Shown: positions 50,930-63,269 of the stretch, in pieces
Layout: every line of letters begins with the position of its first letter
How positions within the stretch are numbered: the first letter of the stretch is position 1
Assembly: GCA_900239685.1 (NCBI GenBank)
Contig: OENT01000795.1
Coordinates: 8,443 to 72,442, forward strand
DNA length: 64,000 bases
Source: Rotaria macrura
Lineage: Eukaryota > Rotifera > Eurotatoria > Philodinida > Philodinidae
Direction: 5' to 3'
Translations under genes and position numbers: made by a program
The notes under the pieces: model-generated
Told to the model about the DNA's origin: nothing
Databases searched by the model: none
What the model saw: the letters and a program-made list of their open reading frames with translations, nothing else

Positions 50930-53879
50930 CACTTGCTGTTCGGAGCAGTTGCAACAAGTTTAGTGTTGCAACCGAAGAGCTAGCGATGGTTTTGAAAACA
51001 AACATGCAATATTTTAGTATTTTAATGTTGGTGCTTTTGAAAACTAATGGCCACCGCGAAAAGTAGCTAATTGAAACCAAAACAAACGTTTTTGCAGACT
51101 CTATGACATCATTCGAGAAAGGAAAGAGTTAAAAAAGAAATTTTTTGGAACAGAAAGAAGAATTGTAATTCATCAGACTTGCATTGATTGCTGATATCTA
51201 ATATCAAAACTTTAGTCATTGACCTTAGTCAAAAAGGAGTAGAATTTTTTCGAAATAAATCAAGTTTCTATAAAAAAAATTAACATCAAGCGTATCACAG
51301 AGCCTTCGATGAATTTTGAAAAACAATTATTAATTCAAATTTAAATACTGTCCCCGGAGGAATAAGAGGCAACATAATCACAACATTTGACTATGTTACA
51401 GTAAATTTATAACCTATAATAGTTGTTGGCTTTTCTCGATTATAGTTTATCAACTTGTAATCTTTTTTCTCATTTAAAACCGGGGTCCGATACTGCCTCT
51501 CGTCTTTTAAGCTAAGAAACATTTATAGCGTAAGAAATTTGCGTGATATGCATAGCCTTCGGTTTATATTTCAATTCTTTTTCTCTACTCGATTTTAACT
51601 ATGCCATAGTCTATGAAAATGGTGATCTCAATCTCGTAATGTCACTCTTGTAATGAAATCTTTATTTAACGAAAATGTTCAACTAGAGATAGGAACTCTG
51701 AAATCAGATGAAGAAGAAATGGAATTAACCGCCAATTGATCTAATTTATTATTGGACTTCAAAAGATAAAGCCACACTAAATGATATAGAAGATATTTTT
51801 GATTTCCGTATCAAGAAGTGTTAATTCAAATTCATCAGCATATTATTGTAAATGATTTCAGACATTTCAACATTACATGGCGCAAATGCGACCTATTTTC
51901 AAAAGAAATCAATATGTTCTCGAGTGGAACTGTCAGAATCGGAAAGACATGATAATATCAGGTTATTTTGTTCAATTTTGTACTGATAATCGTGATGAAA
52001 AATGTGGTGAAGAAGTTTCTGATGTATATATCGAAATTAAATTCGTAGCAAAGCCATTTGCAATTGCACATTGTGTTAGAAGATCGCCTGATGTTACTGT
52101 GTTGAAATTAATACCGAATCCGATTGTTGGATTCTTACGAATTAGACATTATATTCGATTCTGGGAACCGACACTCGACCCCTACTAGATCCGACATGAA
52201 TCTTTAGATGTACTATGTAAAATTTATGCTCTTCCTTTAAATATTAGTAAAGACACATTAAAATTTGACTCAGAAACGTTTTGAAAAGTTTCGATTGAGA
52301 TTCGTCACATTCATCAACGAGTTTCTATGAAGCTAGCTGTATACTCTTATTACCGGAGTCACTTATGCTAATCACGATCGTACCTTATTGATGAAATGCA
52401 GGCCAGTTACTGACAACAGTTGCCAAAATCCTTGTTCTCGGATTTCGTATTTTGGAAATCGTCGATTTCTGATACCGGGGATCCGACTGCATGTTCTCAA
52501 TCATGAAACGTCTTTCCTATGAGATCTTGATGACATCGGATAGGATCTAATCAGATCTGGTTGGATCCTATTGTGGGAATGAATCTTCTGGGTATGTTTA
52601 TGAATCAGAAATACTAGAAGTTATCAAATACAATTAAAGATAGGAGTGGTAAGCTTGTCCGATTTCTAATATCATGTCGTTTAGAGATATCCAACAATGG
52701 GGAGCACGATTTGAATGAAATTTAGAGAGACCATACTATGAAGGGTATGAGAGGACAGACGTTGTTTGGGATTACTTTTCTTTCAGGAGACATTTTTGCT
52801 AAATGAAGATTTTTTCGGTGATCAAGTACGTTTTTTCCTAAGGAACGAAGTAGATCAGTTCTAATCAGTTGTTATTTAGTAATGCATCTAACGGGTTCCT
52901 CCTTCACATTAGATCACAAGGAATGCAGGTAGGCATTATAATTATTTCCCGAAATATATGCGGACAATCATTTTAATTATTTTGAAAATTCGGCTGCCAA
53001 ATATATTGCAGAGGGCTACGTTTTTTTCACGTTACTGCAATGCAATAAAGAATTTAAATATCATCGCATCAAAATTATTGTGCATAATGCTAGAACACAT
53101 GCTTATGAACCCTATTCATTGTTTGATTTTAAGAAGTCAATCAGTACTCGATGACCAACTGATACTATTGAATGTATCGCCGAACAGGGCGTAAATAGAG
53201 TCATCGATTCCTATTTCTAAACAGGTCCTAATAATGTTTAATATGAAGAGCTTGATTGAAATAACTAAAGATTTTAATATAAAATTACTACCGAAAAAAC
53301 ACTCGATAAGTTTATAAATATTTTATCTAATGATCCAAAATATCAAATTTTAAGTTCAATGAAGCACACTTTCGTTTCTCTTTTTATTATTGCGCCATTA
53401 TTTTGAGCATTATTACATCTCGAATAACTAGCTAACAGATTTGATATTGAAATAATTTTCAATTCGAAGTTTCATCCTTTACTGAATGCTATGGGCAGAT
53501 TTAGCAGTGTCAATAGCGATTTATCAGAAGCAATAACGATCAAACGTATAACACCTACAATAGATTGACAGGTGCTGAGTCCCATCAAAATATTGATGAA
53601 CAATAAATTCATTCGAAGCTTTCCGTCTATTTTTGACCTCTATGAAACAAAACTCTGAAGGCAGTCCTTATGAACAAGTACTCAAAATTTCGTCAAGTAC
53701 TTTACACACGCAAACAGTGCAAACACGCAGAAAGAGAAAAAAATAACGATTTTAGGTATAACCACTGAATAAATTTAAAACCTTGCATTTTATTATCTGT
53801 GTTTATTATAGAGCTTGTTCAGTATTGAAAATTTTACGTTGATAAGAAAATTTTTAAAAAGCATGGTTAGTTATACTCA
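50930..53879. other. 2.95-kb spacer of the inverted repeat
   Basis: It holds one notable frame (51877-52188, listed separately) and a degraded coding-like stretch at about 53320-53640 interrupted by several stops. No transposase, integrase or polymerase motif was seen, so there is no direct support for a DNA transposon. Confidence 0.5.
51877..52188 (+). CDS. Hypothetical protein fragment, FN3-like spacing
   Basis: A 103-codon open frame in the spacer of the inverted repeat. The residues around NQYVLEWNC and IISGYFVQF, with tryptophan and tyrosine spaced as in a fibronectin type III or cytokine-receptor-like strand pair, suggest a beta-sandwich, but the match is weak. It ends in WEPTLDPY. There is no signal peptide and no confident upstream exon. 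It may be one exon of a larger gene or a relic. Confidence 0.3.
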   Translation: MAQMRPIFKRNQYVLEWNCQNRKDMIISGYFVQFCTDNRDEKCGEEVSDVYIEIKFVAKPFAIAHCVRRSPDVTVLKLIPNPIVGFLRIRHYIRFWEPTLDPY

Positions 53880-54421
53880 ATAACTTGTTTTGAGCACATT
53901 AATTCGAAAGATCGTAAGCTTTTACCTGTATCAGCGAGTTTCATGTGAGTTTTAATCGAAACTTTAGCTAGTAATCGAAAATGATAGTTTTGAATCTAGT
54001 GTAAGCTGCAAAAGTAACGACATTTCTCTTCAATAGAATAGCATTTGGAAAACTAAAGTAGAATTTTTGTATTGTAACGTCTGTCGGTTCCCATGGTAGA
54101 TTACATTCAGATCTAGTTGCATCGCCGAATAGAAAAGGTAGACGAATTTGAATAATACACCATGGACGTTCCGATTTCTTATTCATCGCTATAGCCAGCC
54201 TCCATATATTTGATGACCATCTCATTATTGAATATCATCATAAATAGGTCGTAAACAGAAGCTCTACATGCAACTTTGCACGATAACTCCGACCGAGTCG
54301 ATTCTATCATTCCAATAGAATGAAAAATAATTTCTTAAGAAAAAGTAAACGTTGACCAGATATGCATCATTGAAATATTGGACTTCTTTCTATCGAAACG
54401 TTTGCAAAAGAAATGAAAACG
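53880..54421 (-). repeat. Right arm of a 542-bp inverted repeat
   Basis: Reverse complement of 50388-50929. Its minus strand carries the same 85-codon frame at 53968-54225. Confidence 0.95.
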
Positions 54422-54476
54422 TATATATTTTTACCATAGATGTGCATGGCGGCACTGCTGCTGCCACATCACTGTA

Positions 54477-54493
54477 GCCACGATGGTCGTGGC
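54477..54493. repeat. Perfect 7-bp hairpin
   Basis: GCCACGA and TCGTGGC pair around the loop TGG. Outside it, TGCTGCTGCCAC and GTGGCAAGTCAGCAGCA pair imperfectly, extending the palindrome to about 54456-54505. It sits 56 bp outside the right arm of the inverted repeat. Confidence 0.8.
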
Positions 54494-56561
54494 AAGTCAG
54501 CAGCATAATTGTGAAGAAATCTTCGTTAAGTGACAGCGGTGTGGTAGGTTTTACTAGGTACCAAAGCGGTAGCGATGCGGCAGCATCTTTTTATAAACAG
54601 TTTCAGTGTGATGTGGCAACGGTTGAATTCTCGGAGCAATTTTGTTTAGTTTGTTGGAAGGAATCTGTAACGCTTGAACTTTTAGTTTTTGTGTAGTTCG
54701 TGTTGAAGAGAAATTGTTTCTCAAGCACAATATGATGATACTCTTTTCATGTTCTAATGAAATGTGTATTTACCGCCTGTCCAAGCGTGACGGAATCACG
54801 TTTTTTCTCGTTCTCTCTTCAATATATCGACCTAATTAAGTCGGATTAAGACTTTAATCTTCACATATTACGCAAGCTGAGTTGCCCTACATGTGCTGAA
54901 AGTTTCATCAAATTCGAAGCTTCCATAGTTGCCTATGATTAAAATATCTGTTCGTTGCGGAATCAGCAAAATCGAGACTTCAATTTCGACTGTCGCTCAA
55001 AGAAAGGAAAACTTAGTTCAAGTACGAAGCCACAGAAAAAAAACTTTCTCTAGAAAAGTTATAGCTCAGATGACGAGCTATCTGTATAGAAAATAGAAAA
55101 TTTGAAAAAAACGTAATACTACTGTTTTAAACGGAAAAACCACTGTGACTTAATCACATGTACGAAATGATGATGTTTTATTAACGGTTTTTTCTCTAGA
55201 AGTTAAAAGATTGCTCGTCAGAAGGTAGGTCTAGCAGAGGTAGGAAGACACTAAAAATTTCAGCTCAAATGAGCACATCATTATGGAGATACGTATAAAC
55301 TTTACAATATAGTACTAATATTTATGCGGAATAACTTGCAGAGCAATAGTTTTCAGTAAATTTTAACTTTTTAAAGAGCAGTAAGAGTTATCATAGCCAT
55401 TCTTTTACTTTAGATACTGTTAACCATGGGCTATCGTTTCGTGATATGGAAAGTGCCATATCGATAATATATTTTTATTGGCACCTGATATCATTTTCAG
55501 AAGGCAGGCCCATGTATACTAGAAAAATTTCTTGACTACGTAGTTTCAATATGACAAAAAGATAGCCGACGCTTAGCACTTTCTACGGTAAAAACATTTC
55601 TGTCCTAACTGTCATTTTTCTGTTCAAAATTAAAATTTAGTGAGAACATTCCAAACATACGTAGGTGGGTGAAAGTCTTTCAAAGATTGTAGATCTCCAT
55701 AATAACTGACCCATTTGAGGTGACGTTTTCAGTTTCTTTCTAGCTTTGATGCATCTAACTATTCTGAGAATATCTATCAAGTTAGTGAGATTGATAGAAA
55801 ATATTCTGCCGAAAAACTGATCGTGGTCTTTATGCAGTACTTTCCAAATGGCTCCTTCAATACAAATAACAGAAGCAACTAGAAACCATCAGAAGAAACG
55901 ACTATATTAACTATTTATGGCTCTACAAACATTTCTACACATACTGACATCTCTTTCGGAGTATAATTCAGAGAAAAATAATGTTTTTAAATTTATCAAA
56001 AAAGAACTCATCATTTTATGGTGATTCCATCACGTCGTTTATGGCCTGTTAATATGTTCATAAAAATTACAAATATGAACATAGGCTACAGTTCAAAAAC
56101 CTGTATTTAGAGCATTATTTGTATTGAAAAAGTCTTACTCTTGGCTAGACATGAATTATTGGAAAGTTTCGTGACGGAATCACCTTCATCGATATATTAC
56201 ATTTACAAAACCAAATATATTATTAAAGCAGCAATGAAGCACAGTACCCTTTGCATGATTTTATAGGCTATTGAAAGTATGTTTAGTTCATGCGAGAGGC
56301 TTTGGAAGAGGACTATTATTCTGTACGAAAAATTCGAAAACAAGGATTAATAACAAACTCGCACTTTTTCGTCTATGAGACACAGCTCCTTCGTATCGTT
56401 CATTTTTTCAAGAAAATGAATAGCTATGCAAATAAAAACTGCACTTCTGAATGTTATCGACTTCGCTCTACACGCTAGTCATATTGGTTTTTCTTAATTG
56501 AGTAGGGAAACTTCGATCATCAAGGTGTACCGTTACGTGAACAAGCCGTTTACGGTGTGCT
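54494..56561. other. Intergenic, nothing recognised
   Basis: Open frames at 54511-54696 and 56290-56478 have no known domain and no splice partners. No RNA gene was seen. Confidence 0.4.
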
Positions 56562-57275
56562 GGAAAAATGTCGAAAGGAAAAATGTCGAAAATAGAAAAA
56601 GCGAAGAAAAAACATCGAAAGGAAAAATGTCGAAAGGAAAAATGCCGAAAGGAAAAATGTCGAAACGTACACATTAAAGTGGAAAAATGTCGAAAGTGAA
56701 AAATAAAAAAATAATCATGTCTCTAGTATACGGCGATTCTAATCACATTTAGTTCATTGTTTTTCCTTATAATTTTACTAGTGTAGAACTTTAGCCAGTA
56801 TTGATAGGGATGACTAACTATTGATAAAATAAAAATAAAAGAGTTGAACAAAGAATTATTATACAACTAAACTTGTACTGTCATAGCTGAAGCTGCCGTA
56901 ATTTTAACTGGTGAAATTCAAGCAAAATCTCAATCTATTTCTTTTATAAATTCAAGTAAAGAAAAACTTGAGGTTCGTGCAGTTCGTGAAAAAGTAAAAT
57001 TTTTTAATTTGTAGTGTTTTGTAAAATTTTTCTCACTGTTAAAATTTCAACTTAATTTCATACAATAAAACATGCACTATATATTTCCCAACTCTTTAAA
57101 ATATGAATTGACAATGTTTCATGTCAATATTATTTTTTCGACATTTTTCCCTTCGATATTTTTTTCTTTCGACATGTTTCCTTTCGACATTTTTCCTTTC
57201 GGCATTTTTCCTTTCGACATTTTTCCTTTCGACATTTTTCCTCTTCCTTTTTTCGACATTTTTCCTTTCGACATT
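56562..57275. mobile_element. Foldback-like element with 15-bp tandem-repeat arms
   Basis: The left arm (56562-56696) is made of units of GGAAAAATGTCGAAA. The right arm (57134-57275) is made of the reverse complement, TTTCGACATTTTTCC. The roughly 440-bp centre contains a short coding-like stretch (VIAEAAVILTGEIQAKSQSI, about 56880-57014). Inverted arms built of short tandem repeats are characteristic of foldback-type elements. No transposase or clear target duplication was found. The repeats create artefactual frames with Met-Ser-Lys-Gly-Lys repeats. Confidence 0.6.
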
Positions 57276-58488
57276 ATGACGGCCAACCGTCGTTTACATA
57301 GTCTAAGAGCACATTGATGACGATATCTGAATATGTATTCTATTGGATTACAGTGAATATACATACAAATCAAAGATTAAAAGATTTTAGTGGTGTAATA
57401 AATTTCACATTGTTAGTTTTCTCCCTGGCAAATATTTATTTGCTTCTTGCGATCAAGATTCTCTTGCTTTACAAGTATTGAAAACAACTATTGAAAGTGT
57501 TTTTCTAAAATTGACATCCTACGAAAATGGCAATATGCTCTGTTTTAGCGATAGAACTCAATTCAGTTTTAGAGTACACATAAGTTTTATTCATTTATAA
57601 GACCATTAATGTGTTCTACAAATTATATTGGTATACACAGTCTGTATTTAGCATATATGAGAAACCGTAAAGTTATTTAGACCCTTAAAATGGTGTTGAT
57701 TTTAGCAGTTATTAAAATTGCTTCACATGAATTATTAGCTTTCTTGTGCAATGTTTGATTTGAAATATTTAACATAGAAAACTAATGCACATAGACACAC
57801 CACAAATCCTTCCGAAAAAAAAGTGTTTTTTCATTGAATTTCTTAGAAAGAAAATGAAATTCAGAATATACAATAAACTTCGTTGGTTTCAATGTTGAAA
57901 ATGAAAAATGATTAAAAAAATAAAATTTTTCAAGCTTTATAGTAAGTGAAAGATCTGTGTAGGATGGTACGCCCAACATGTTTTAAAAGCTATTTATTGT
58001 CCCATGAATTTTTATAGTGATGAAAAACAGTGGCTAGAAATTCTTGGATTAGACACAAATTAGAAATTACTGTATCTGCAGATGTGTGTGCTTATACGGA
58101 TGAAAATGTTCAATATGTTTATTAGGTTTAATTGTCTTTATCACGAGATATATCAGAAAACAAATAAATTATTGACTACTGAAGCTAACAACGAAGAGAA
58201 TCCAATCCGATTCTCTATTGCACTGCTCAACGTGAACATTTTCTTGTGAATAGTGGTTTGCGAAATTTAAATTTTTTAAAATTCTAAGTCCCATTAATAT
58301 ATTTTAATCGGATTTTTGTATTTTAAAAAAAAGTTAATTTTGTAAATTCGAATTTTACGTAAATAAATACGAAAATAGCATTGCTAGTATCCACTCATTC
58401 ACCCACACAAAAACATTCGATCTAATAATTAATACAAATTCTCTGATGCATACTTTCTTACTTTATTTTTCAACCACGATGAACATCT
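57276..58488 (+). other. Possible coding remnants of unknown gene
   Basis: Three short plus-strand stretches look coding. About 57424-57600 includes LPGKYLFASCDQDSLALQVL. About 57958-58065 includes YAQHVLKAIYCPMNFYSDEK. About 58199-58287 includes ILYCTAQREHFLVNSGLRN and ends in TAA. I could not join them into one phase-consistent frame and do not recognise the family. They may be exons of a decayed gene interrupted by the foldback element upstream. Confidence 0.25.
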
Positions 58489-59637
58489 ATGGTTCTTAAT
58501 CAAATCGTTGAGCTGTGTCGAGAAATGCGTAAAATAAAAGAAAGAGATTTTCTTCGAATTCAGTATTGTTTGCAAGCTCGAGATATACTTCTTGGCTTCG
58601 TATTTTCTTGATATAGAAACACATTTATTATTTTCATTGACATTATTTCATTTCGTCGATAGCATTTATCAAAACAAATGTTCGAACCTTGGATACAGGT
58701 GTATTTTGAACCTTATTGTCAAGATGGATGTTCTGTCGAAGTAGATTGGTTTCTCGTTGGAATTATCATTCTATTAATTATGATCATCATTTATAAGGTC
58801 TTATATTGTTATCTACGAAAACAATCTAACATAACAGCATATCAAAGCAATAGTGTGCCATTACAACGTGATAAAAACATGATGGATTTGTCACATTCAA
58901 TAATTAGCATATATTCTCAACCTAACCTTAATGTCATTCGCAGGATAGAGAATAACCATCGAGTAATGTGGTTGTTGTTAAATCCCAAATCTAGCACAGC
59001 TTGTATTGCTAGTGTGGATATTTATGTTGTACCAACTTTAGAAGCAAAACTTACTAATCAAGCTGTTTCATCGGTAGAAGAGCGAAAATTGGCTTGTTAT
59101 TGTGATGGAAGCTATTCTCATTACTTACAAGTGGGCTATTCTGGTTTCCGAGCGTCTAACGGAAGGACTAGAGTTCAGTTTTTTTCTCCTCGTGATCCAA
59201 AACATGGTAGTACTGATTCAGAAGTACTTGCAGCATGTCTTGCTATTCAATATGCATTAGAAAAACATTGCAATGCATTGATTATTTATACTGATAATTC
59301 AAAAGTTGAGCAACTTCTTAAACGTCCAAGAGAAAAAGATAAAGTGAACTATTCGAATTTTTTTCAACTTTTTAATCAATATCAAAATCAAAATGGTATC
59401 AATTCTATGGAAGTAATACGAGTTCGTGGACACACATCCAGATATGAACAACAGAATTGTAAAATAAAATGGGAATTCGCAAAAATTGATCGAACTGTGA
59501 GAAAGAAGACGCGTCGTTATATCAAGATATGGTCGTGGAGTATTGAACAAACCTACTTTTATCCTCATTATTGGTATCGATGTTTGCGTCCTTATTATGG
59601 TTTGCATAGATATAGAGTTCTTCGATATTACACTTAA
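58489..59637 (+). CDS. Membrane-anchored RNase H-like protein
   Basis: Two exons, 58489-58599 and 58663-59637, join in phase over a 63-nt intron and give 361 residues. The first 42 residues are a charged helical segment. A strong membrane helix follows at about 66-88 (FLVGIIILLIMIIIYKVLYC). From about residue 180 the protein looks like an RNase H1-type fold: CYCDGSYSHYLQVGYSGF with D185, GSTDSEVLAACLAIQYALEK with E224, and ALIIYTDNSKVEQLL with D248. These are the first three acidic residues of the D-E-D-D active site, in the right order and spacing. The fourth may be the Asp in FAKIDRTVRKK. The C-terminus is basic and aromatic. No reverse transcriptase or integrase is adjacent. It could be a host nuclease tethered to a membrane, or a captured retroelement RNase H. 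If the first exon is wrong, translation would start at ATG 58678. Confidence 0.7.
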
Positions 59638-60925
59638 AATTTGCGATCATTGAAACACGCTAAATTTCAAACTACATCAAAGCAAAATATGTGTGCATGA
59701 AAATTTAATCAACTTTAATTGATTTCGTTTCCTTTCTTCGATGTCAAATTTGAGCAGCTCCAATCATACTCTACAAACAAATATTTGTTTCATTTTAAAC
59801 AAACAGAAAAACATGATATTAACGTCGAGTGTCTAAAATAAGTTATTTTCTCCGCTTGAGAAAAAATGGCCATATCCTCAAGTAATTATGGTTGTTCAGT
59901 ATTAAGTATGAGTGTCGTCTATTTCTCAAAATAAAATCTTAAAATTATTCGCACCTCAATCAACAGCAGAAATTAGTCAAAGAACATTAGAGAAACCTTG
60001 CAGGTCATTCACAAACGGCAAGCCAAAATAAATCTTATTTTTTGAATTCCTTCCATCTACCGAGGTTTTTCAGTTTGACGGACTACTTGGTTCCTCACCG
60101 GTCTCAGATTCTAATGGATAAACTAAAACTAGACAATATTGACAATCAATAGAGACATTCACCACAGAATGAGATCTAAAAATTTAGAAAAACAATCTCA
60201 CATGTCTAATACAATCCACGTTCAGTACATCAGTTGATTGATGAATTCCTTGTATTCGTTGTTAGTCTATGAAGATATTAGTCTATCTTCCTATATGGGT
60301 GTGCGAGAAATGACGTTCGAAACGATGCCAACACCGCCATCTCGGACCTATTCATAAATATTTCTCTCGATTAAACATTCGTTTTCTGAGAATGAAACAA
60401 CAGTCAGTTGAAGTCTAAAAATTATTTTCATTTGAATTTTTATTTTCTATGCAGAAGAATCGTTGGGAAACTTCGTATCGAGGTCTTGCTTAATAAGACT
60501 TCGAATTCATGTTCTACGATTAATAAATGTTATTCTATCAAATTAGTTTCAAAATAAGTTGTACAGATAGACATTGAAAGGAATATACATTATATAAAAA
60601 CATGGGTATTTGTTGCTGATCTCTCACTTGCCATAAAACGGATTTTGAAAAAGTTTCGAATTGTTAACAAGCGCAATCGATCCGCTATCATCGAACAGAA
60701 ACGTGATATAAGATGATCAGAGATACATGTGAAACAATAAACTTATCCAACATACGCTTCATTGTGTTGCTAAAAATATATTAAACCAGCTGCTGAACAT
60801 GTCCCTGCTTCACATCTTTTTTCTTGCAAATTTTTCTAGATGCTCTTATGTTAGTAATGTTAAGATAGAGGTAAAGGGTTCAGTCAAAAATCATAATTTG
60901 TCTGCCAAACAATTCAAAATCAAAA
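59638..60925. other. Intergenic, nothing recognised
   Basis: AT-rich sequence holding the 3' flank of the RNase H-like gene. No other feature was recognised. Confidence 0.45.
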
Positions 60926-60933
60926 GATGTTTT

Positions 60934-61502
60934 TAGGGGTGCAACAAATCTTGAATGGATTTGGGATTTGTCACAATATCTCGGAGCTTTGGACTTGGAT
61001 TTGGGTCATGGGTAGAACTGAGCTCCTACCTGTGGATTTCTTCCAAATTTGGATCACAGGATTGTTAATATTACTTTTTTCAGCTTAGATTTGGAATTTG
61101 AACTTGGATTTGGGTTTGGGTCTTAGATTTCGATTTGGACTTGGGATTTGTTTTCGATCTAACATCAATCGAATTTTGTAGTCGTGCTACATTGAAACCA
61201 AATCTGAATCCCAAATCCCAAACCCAAATCCTACCCAAATCCTAACCATAATGATGCAGACCAAATCCCAAATCCAAATCTAAGACAGAAATCCAAATCC
61301 AAACCAAAATCTTTACCGAATCTAAACAGTTTTATATCAATATCTAAGAATTGATACTCTTCTCTCCCTTCTGAGACTTTGTATTGAAAATTCTCAACAG
61401 GTTTAGATAACTTAAGACCAAAACCAAACCCAAATCTCAGTCAAGAAAAAATCCAAATCTATTTGCACCAAATCCCAAGCCTTTGGAGTAGTTGCAAACC
61501 TA
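60934..61502. mobile_element. Non-autonomous hAT-like element with perfect 8-bp TSD
   Basis: The left end is TAGGGGTGCAAC, and the right end, reverse-complemented, is TAGGTTTGCAAC. The copy is flanked by identical octamers GATGTTTT (60926-60933 and 61503-61510). The left third is rich in GGATTTGGG words and the right half in their reverse complement CCCAAATCC, giving strong fold-back potential and likely transposase-binding sites. The 8-bp duplication and TIR form fit the hAT superfamily. It has no coding capacity, so mobilisation would need a transposase in trans. Confidence 0.8.
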
Positions 61503-61510
61503 GATGTTTT

Positions 61511-63142
61511 ATAAATATTTATCGATAGAATGAGATGAGTTCACTTCTTTAGTGTTTTGATGCAATCAGAGCATATAAATCGCACTCAGTTTAGACAGTC
61601 AACGGTTTTCTAATTCGATGAAAAGAAAATTACATTAAAGCATTTCATGAAAGCCTCTCAAAAGAGGCGAATCCTGAGTTTGTTGCGAAATCCAAATCCA
61701 AATGAAAATTATATGGGTTTGTCAAGTTAAGCGCTTACCTATCTCAAGTATGACACAATAACTTGCTTTTACAAAATCAGTCAAAAGTTAACAGCAAAAT
61801 ATTTTCCAAAAAATGAGCACAAGCTTCTCTGTACAAGATTTTTTTCCGTAAGAATTCTTTCATGAGAATATCGTCTTCACTTATTATAAGAGGCAGTCCG
61901 TATAAGCCACGACCAAGGCTGCTCAAACGAAGTCTTCGGATTTTGCCTAATTTACTTGTTTCTTATAGAGTGAAGAGTTTCATGAACTTCTGTGCAAGTC
62001 GTTTTAAAAAATATTGAACCGTTGATATTTTATGGCTGTTTTACGAAAAGGCCTAAAAATCAGCCTTTCATCGAAGGGACTTTTGACAGAACCATATTTC
62101 GAGAACCGTCTGCTCAATTGAGCTGAAATTTTCTGTGGACACATAACTATATCAGTTATATGCAACAAACAATTTTCAGCTCAATATATGAAGTCCTTCA
62201 TTTTCAATGGTTCATCCAATATGACCAAAATTACACATTTTGAGCACCTTCGGGGCTTTACAACTCGCGATAGAAATAACATAAAGACCTGAAAGTTTTA
62301 CGGGAGCTAGAATGCATAGTGATGTACATCGCTTCAAAATTTCATCTTGATACGAGCTTCCTTTCGACCAATAGAATTCTCCGAAAAACGGGCTTTTGAT
62401 GAAAATCGTGATTTTCAGACAGGGTTTTCTCCTAAGAAACCAGGCTTTCAGAGGGTTGAGATTGATAAATCGAAAGAGCCGTCTGAGATCTACAACCTCA
62501 TAAAAAAATTAGCCTGGGAAATCCAGAAGCGGCTTGTCCAAACGGTCATCTTTTTGGGCTTCGAGCAGATTACGTGAGTAAATCGTTATATCATATGCCC
62601 ATGAATAGATCATGCTAGAGATCTAAAATTTCACCCGTTAAACAACATGACCGAATACTCATTGTGGTGAAAAATTCAGCCGTCTAGCTAGTTCCTATGC
62701 TTTAGAAAATCTTTCACAACTTCGCTGGTTTCAGCAGAAATCATTATTTTGGCATGGTTGAATTCCGCAGGAAATGGGTCCTATCGAGATCGGACTCTTG
62801 TTGCCGTAAAACACACACTGAGCACTACCAAACGATGGGTGAATAAACTGGGGACCTTTTAGAATAGCCTTGTAAATGTTATCAGAAAATACCAAAAACG
62901 ACACTTTTCGATTACTGTGTACTGAAGATTGTTCAGAAATTTGTAGAATAGATTCGTACATCGAAATAAATTCGACCTTATCTAAATCAGCAAGTAATTC
63001 TCTATCGACAATCATAAAAACGTCATTTCAAACTCATTAAAAAAAAGTCTCGAAAGATTCCTTTGCTCCCCTCCAGGGTTTATACGTGCTACCCAGGCAG
63101 AAAAGGAAACGGCTGAAGCGGCGTCTAAGCACACCGATATGT
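61511..63142. other. Intergenic, nothing firmly recognised
   Basis: Open frames at 62347-62577 (plus) and 62731-63015 (minus) show no known domain and no splice partners. Ordinary AT-rich sequence. Confidence 0.4.
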
Positions 63143-63269
63143 AAATCGTTAAAAATGCTTGATTAGTCGCCAAAAACGCGTTAATCATAGTTTACGAAAA
63201 ATCTCATTTTAATTCCTTTGAAGTATTTTAACGCGTTTTCGGCGACTAATCAAACATTTTTAACGATTT
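63143..63269. repeat. Hairpin element with about 41-bp inverted arms
   Basis: The left arm (63143-63183) starts AAATCGTTAAAAATGCTTGA and the right arm (about 63228-63269) is its near-perfect reverse complement, with mismatches at two or three positions. About 45 bp lie between them. Both arms contain AACGCG and GATTAGTCGCC. It is a MITE-like hairpin with no coding content. A clear target duplication was not found. Confidence 0.75.

Noticed and set aside
50388-54421. Polinton or other large DNA transposon with 542-bp TIRs
   Set aside because: The spacer has no polymerase, integrase, ATPase or transposase motif and no target duplication was seen.
57119-57373. Frame with Met-Ser-Lys-Gly-Lys repeats
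   Set aside because: It is created by the 15-bp tandem array in the foldback arm, and the same happens at 56468-56674. It is not a gene.
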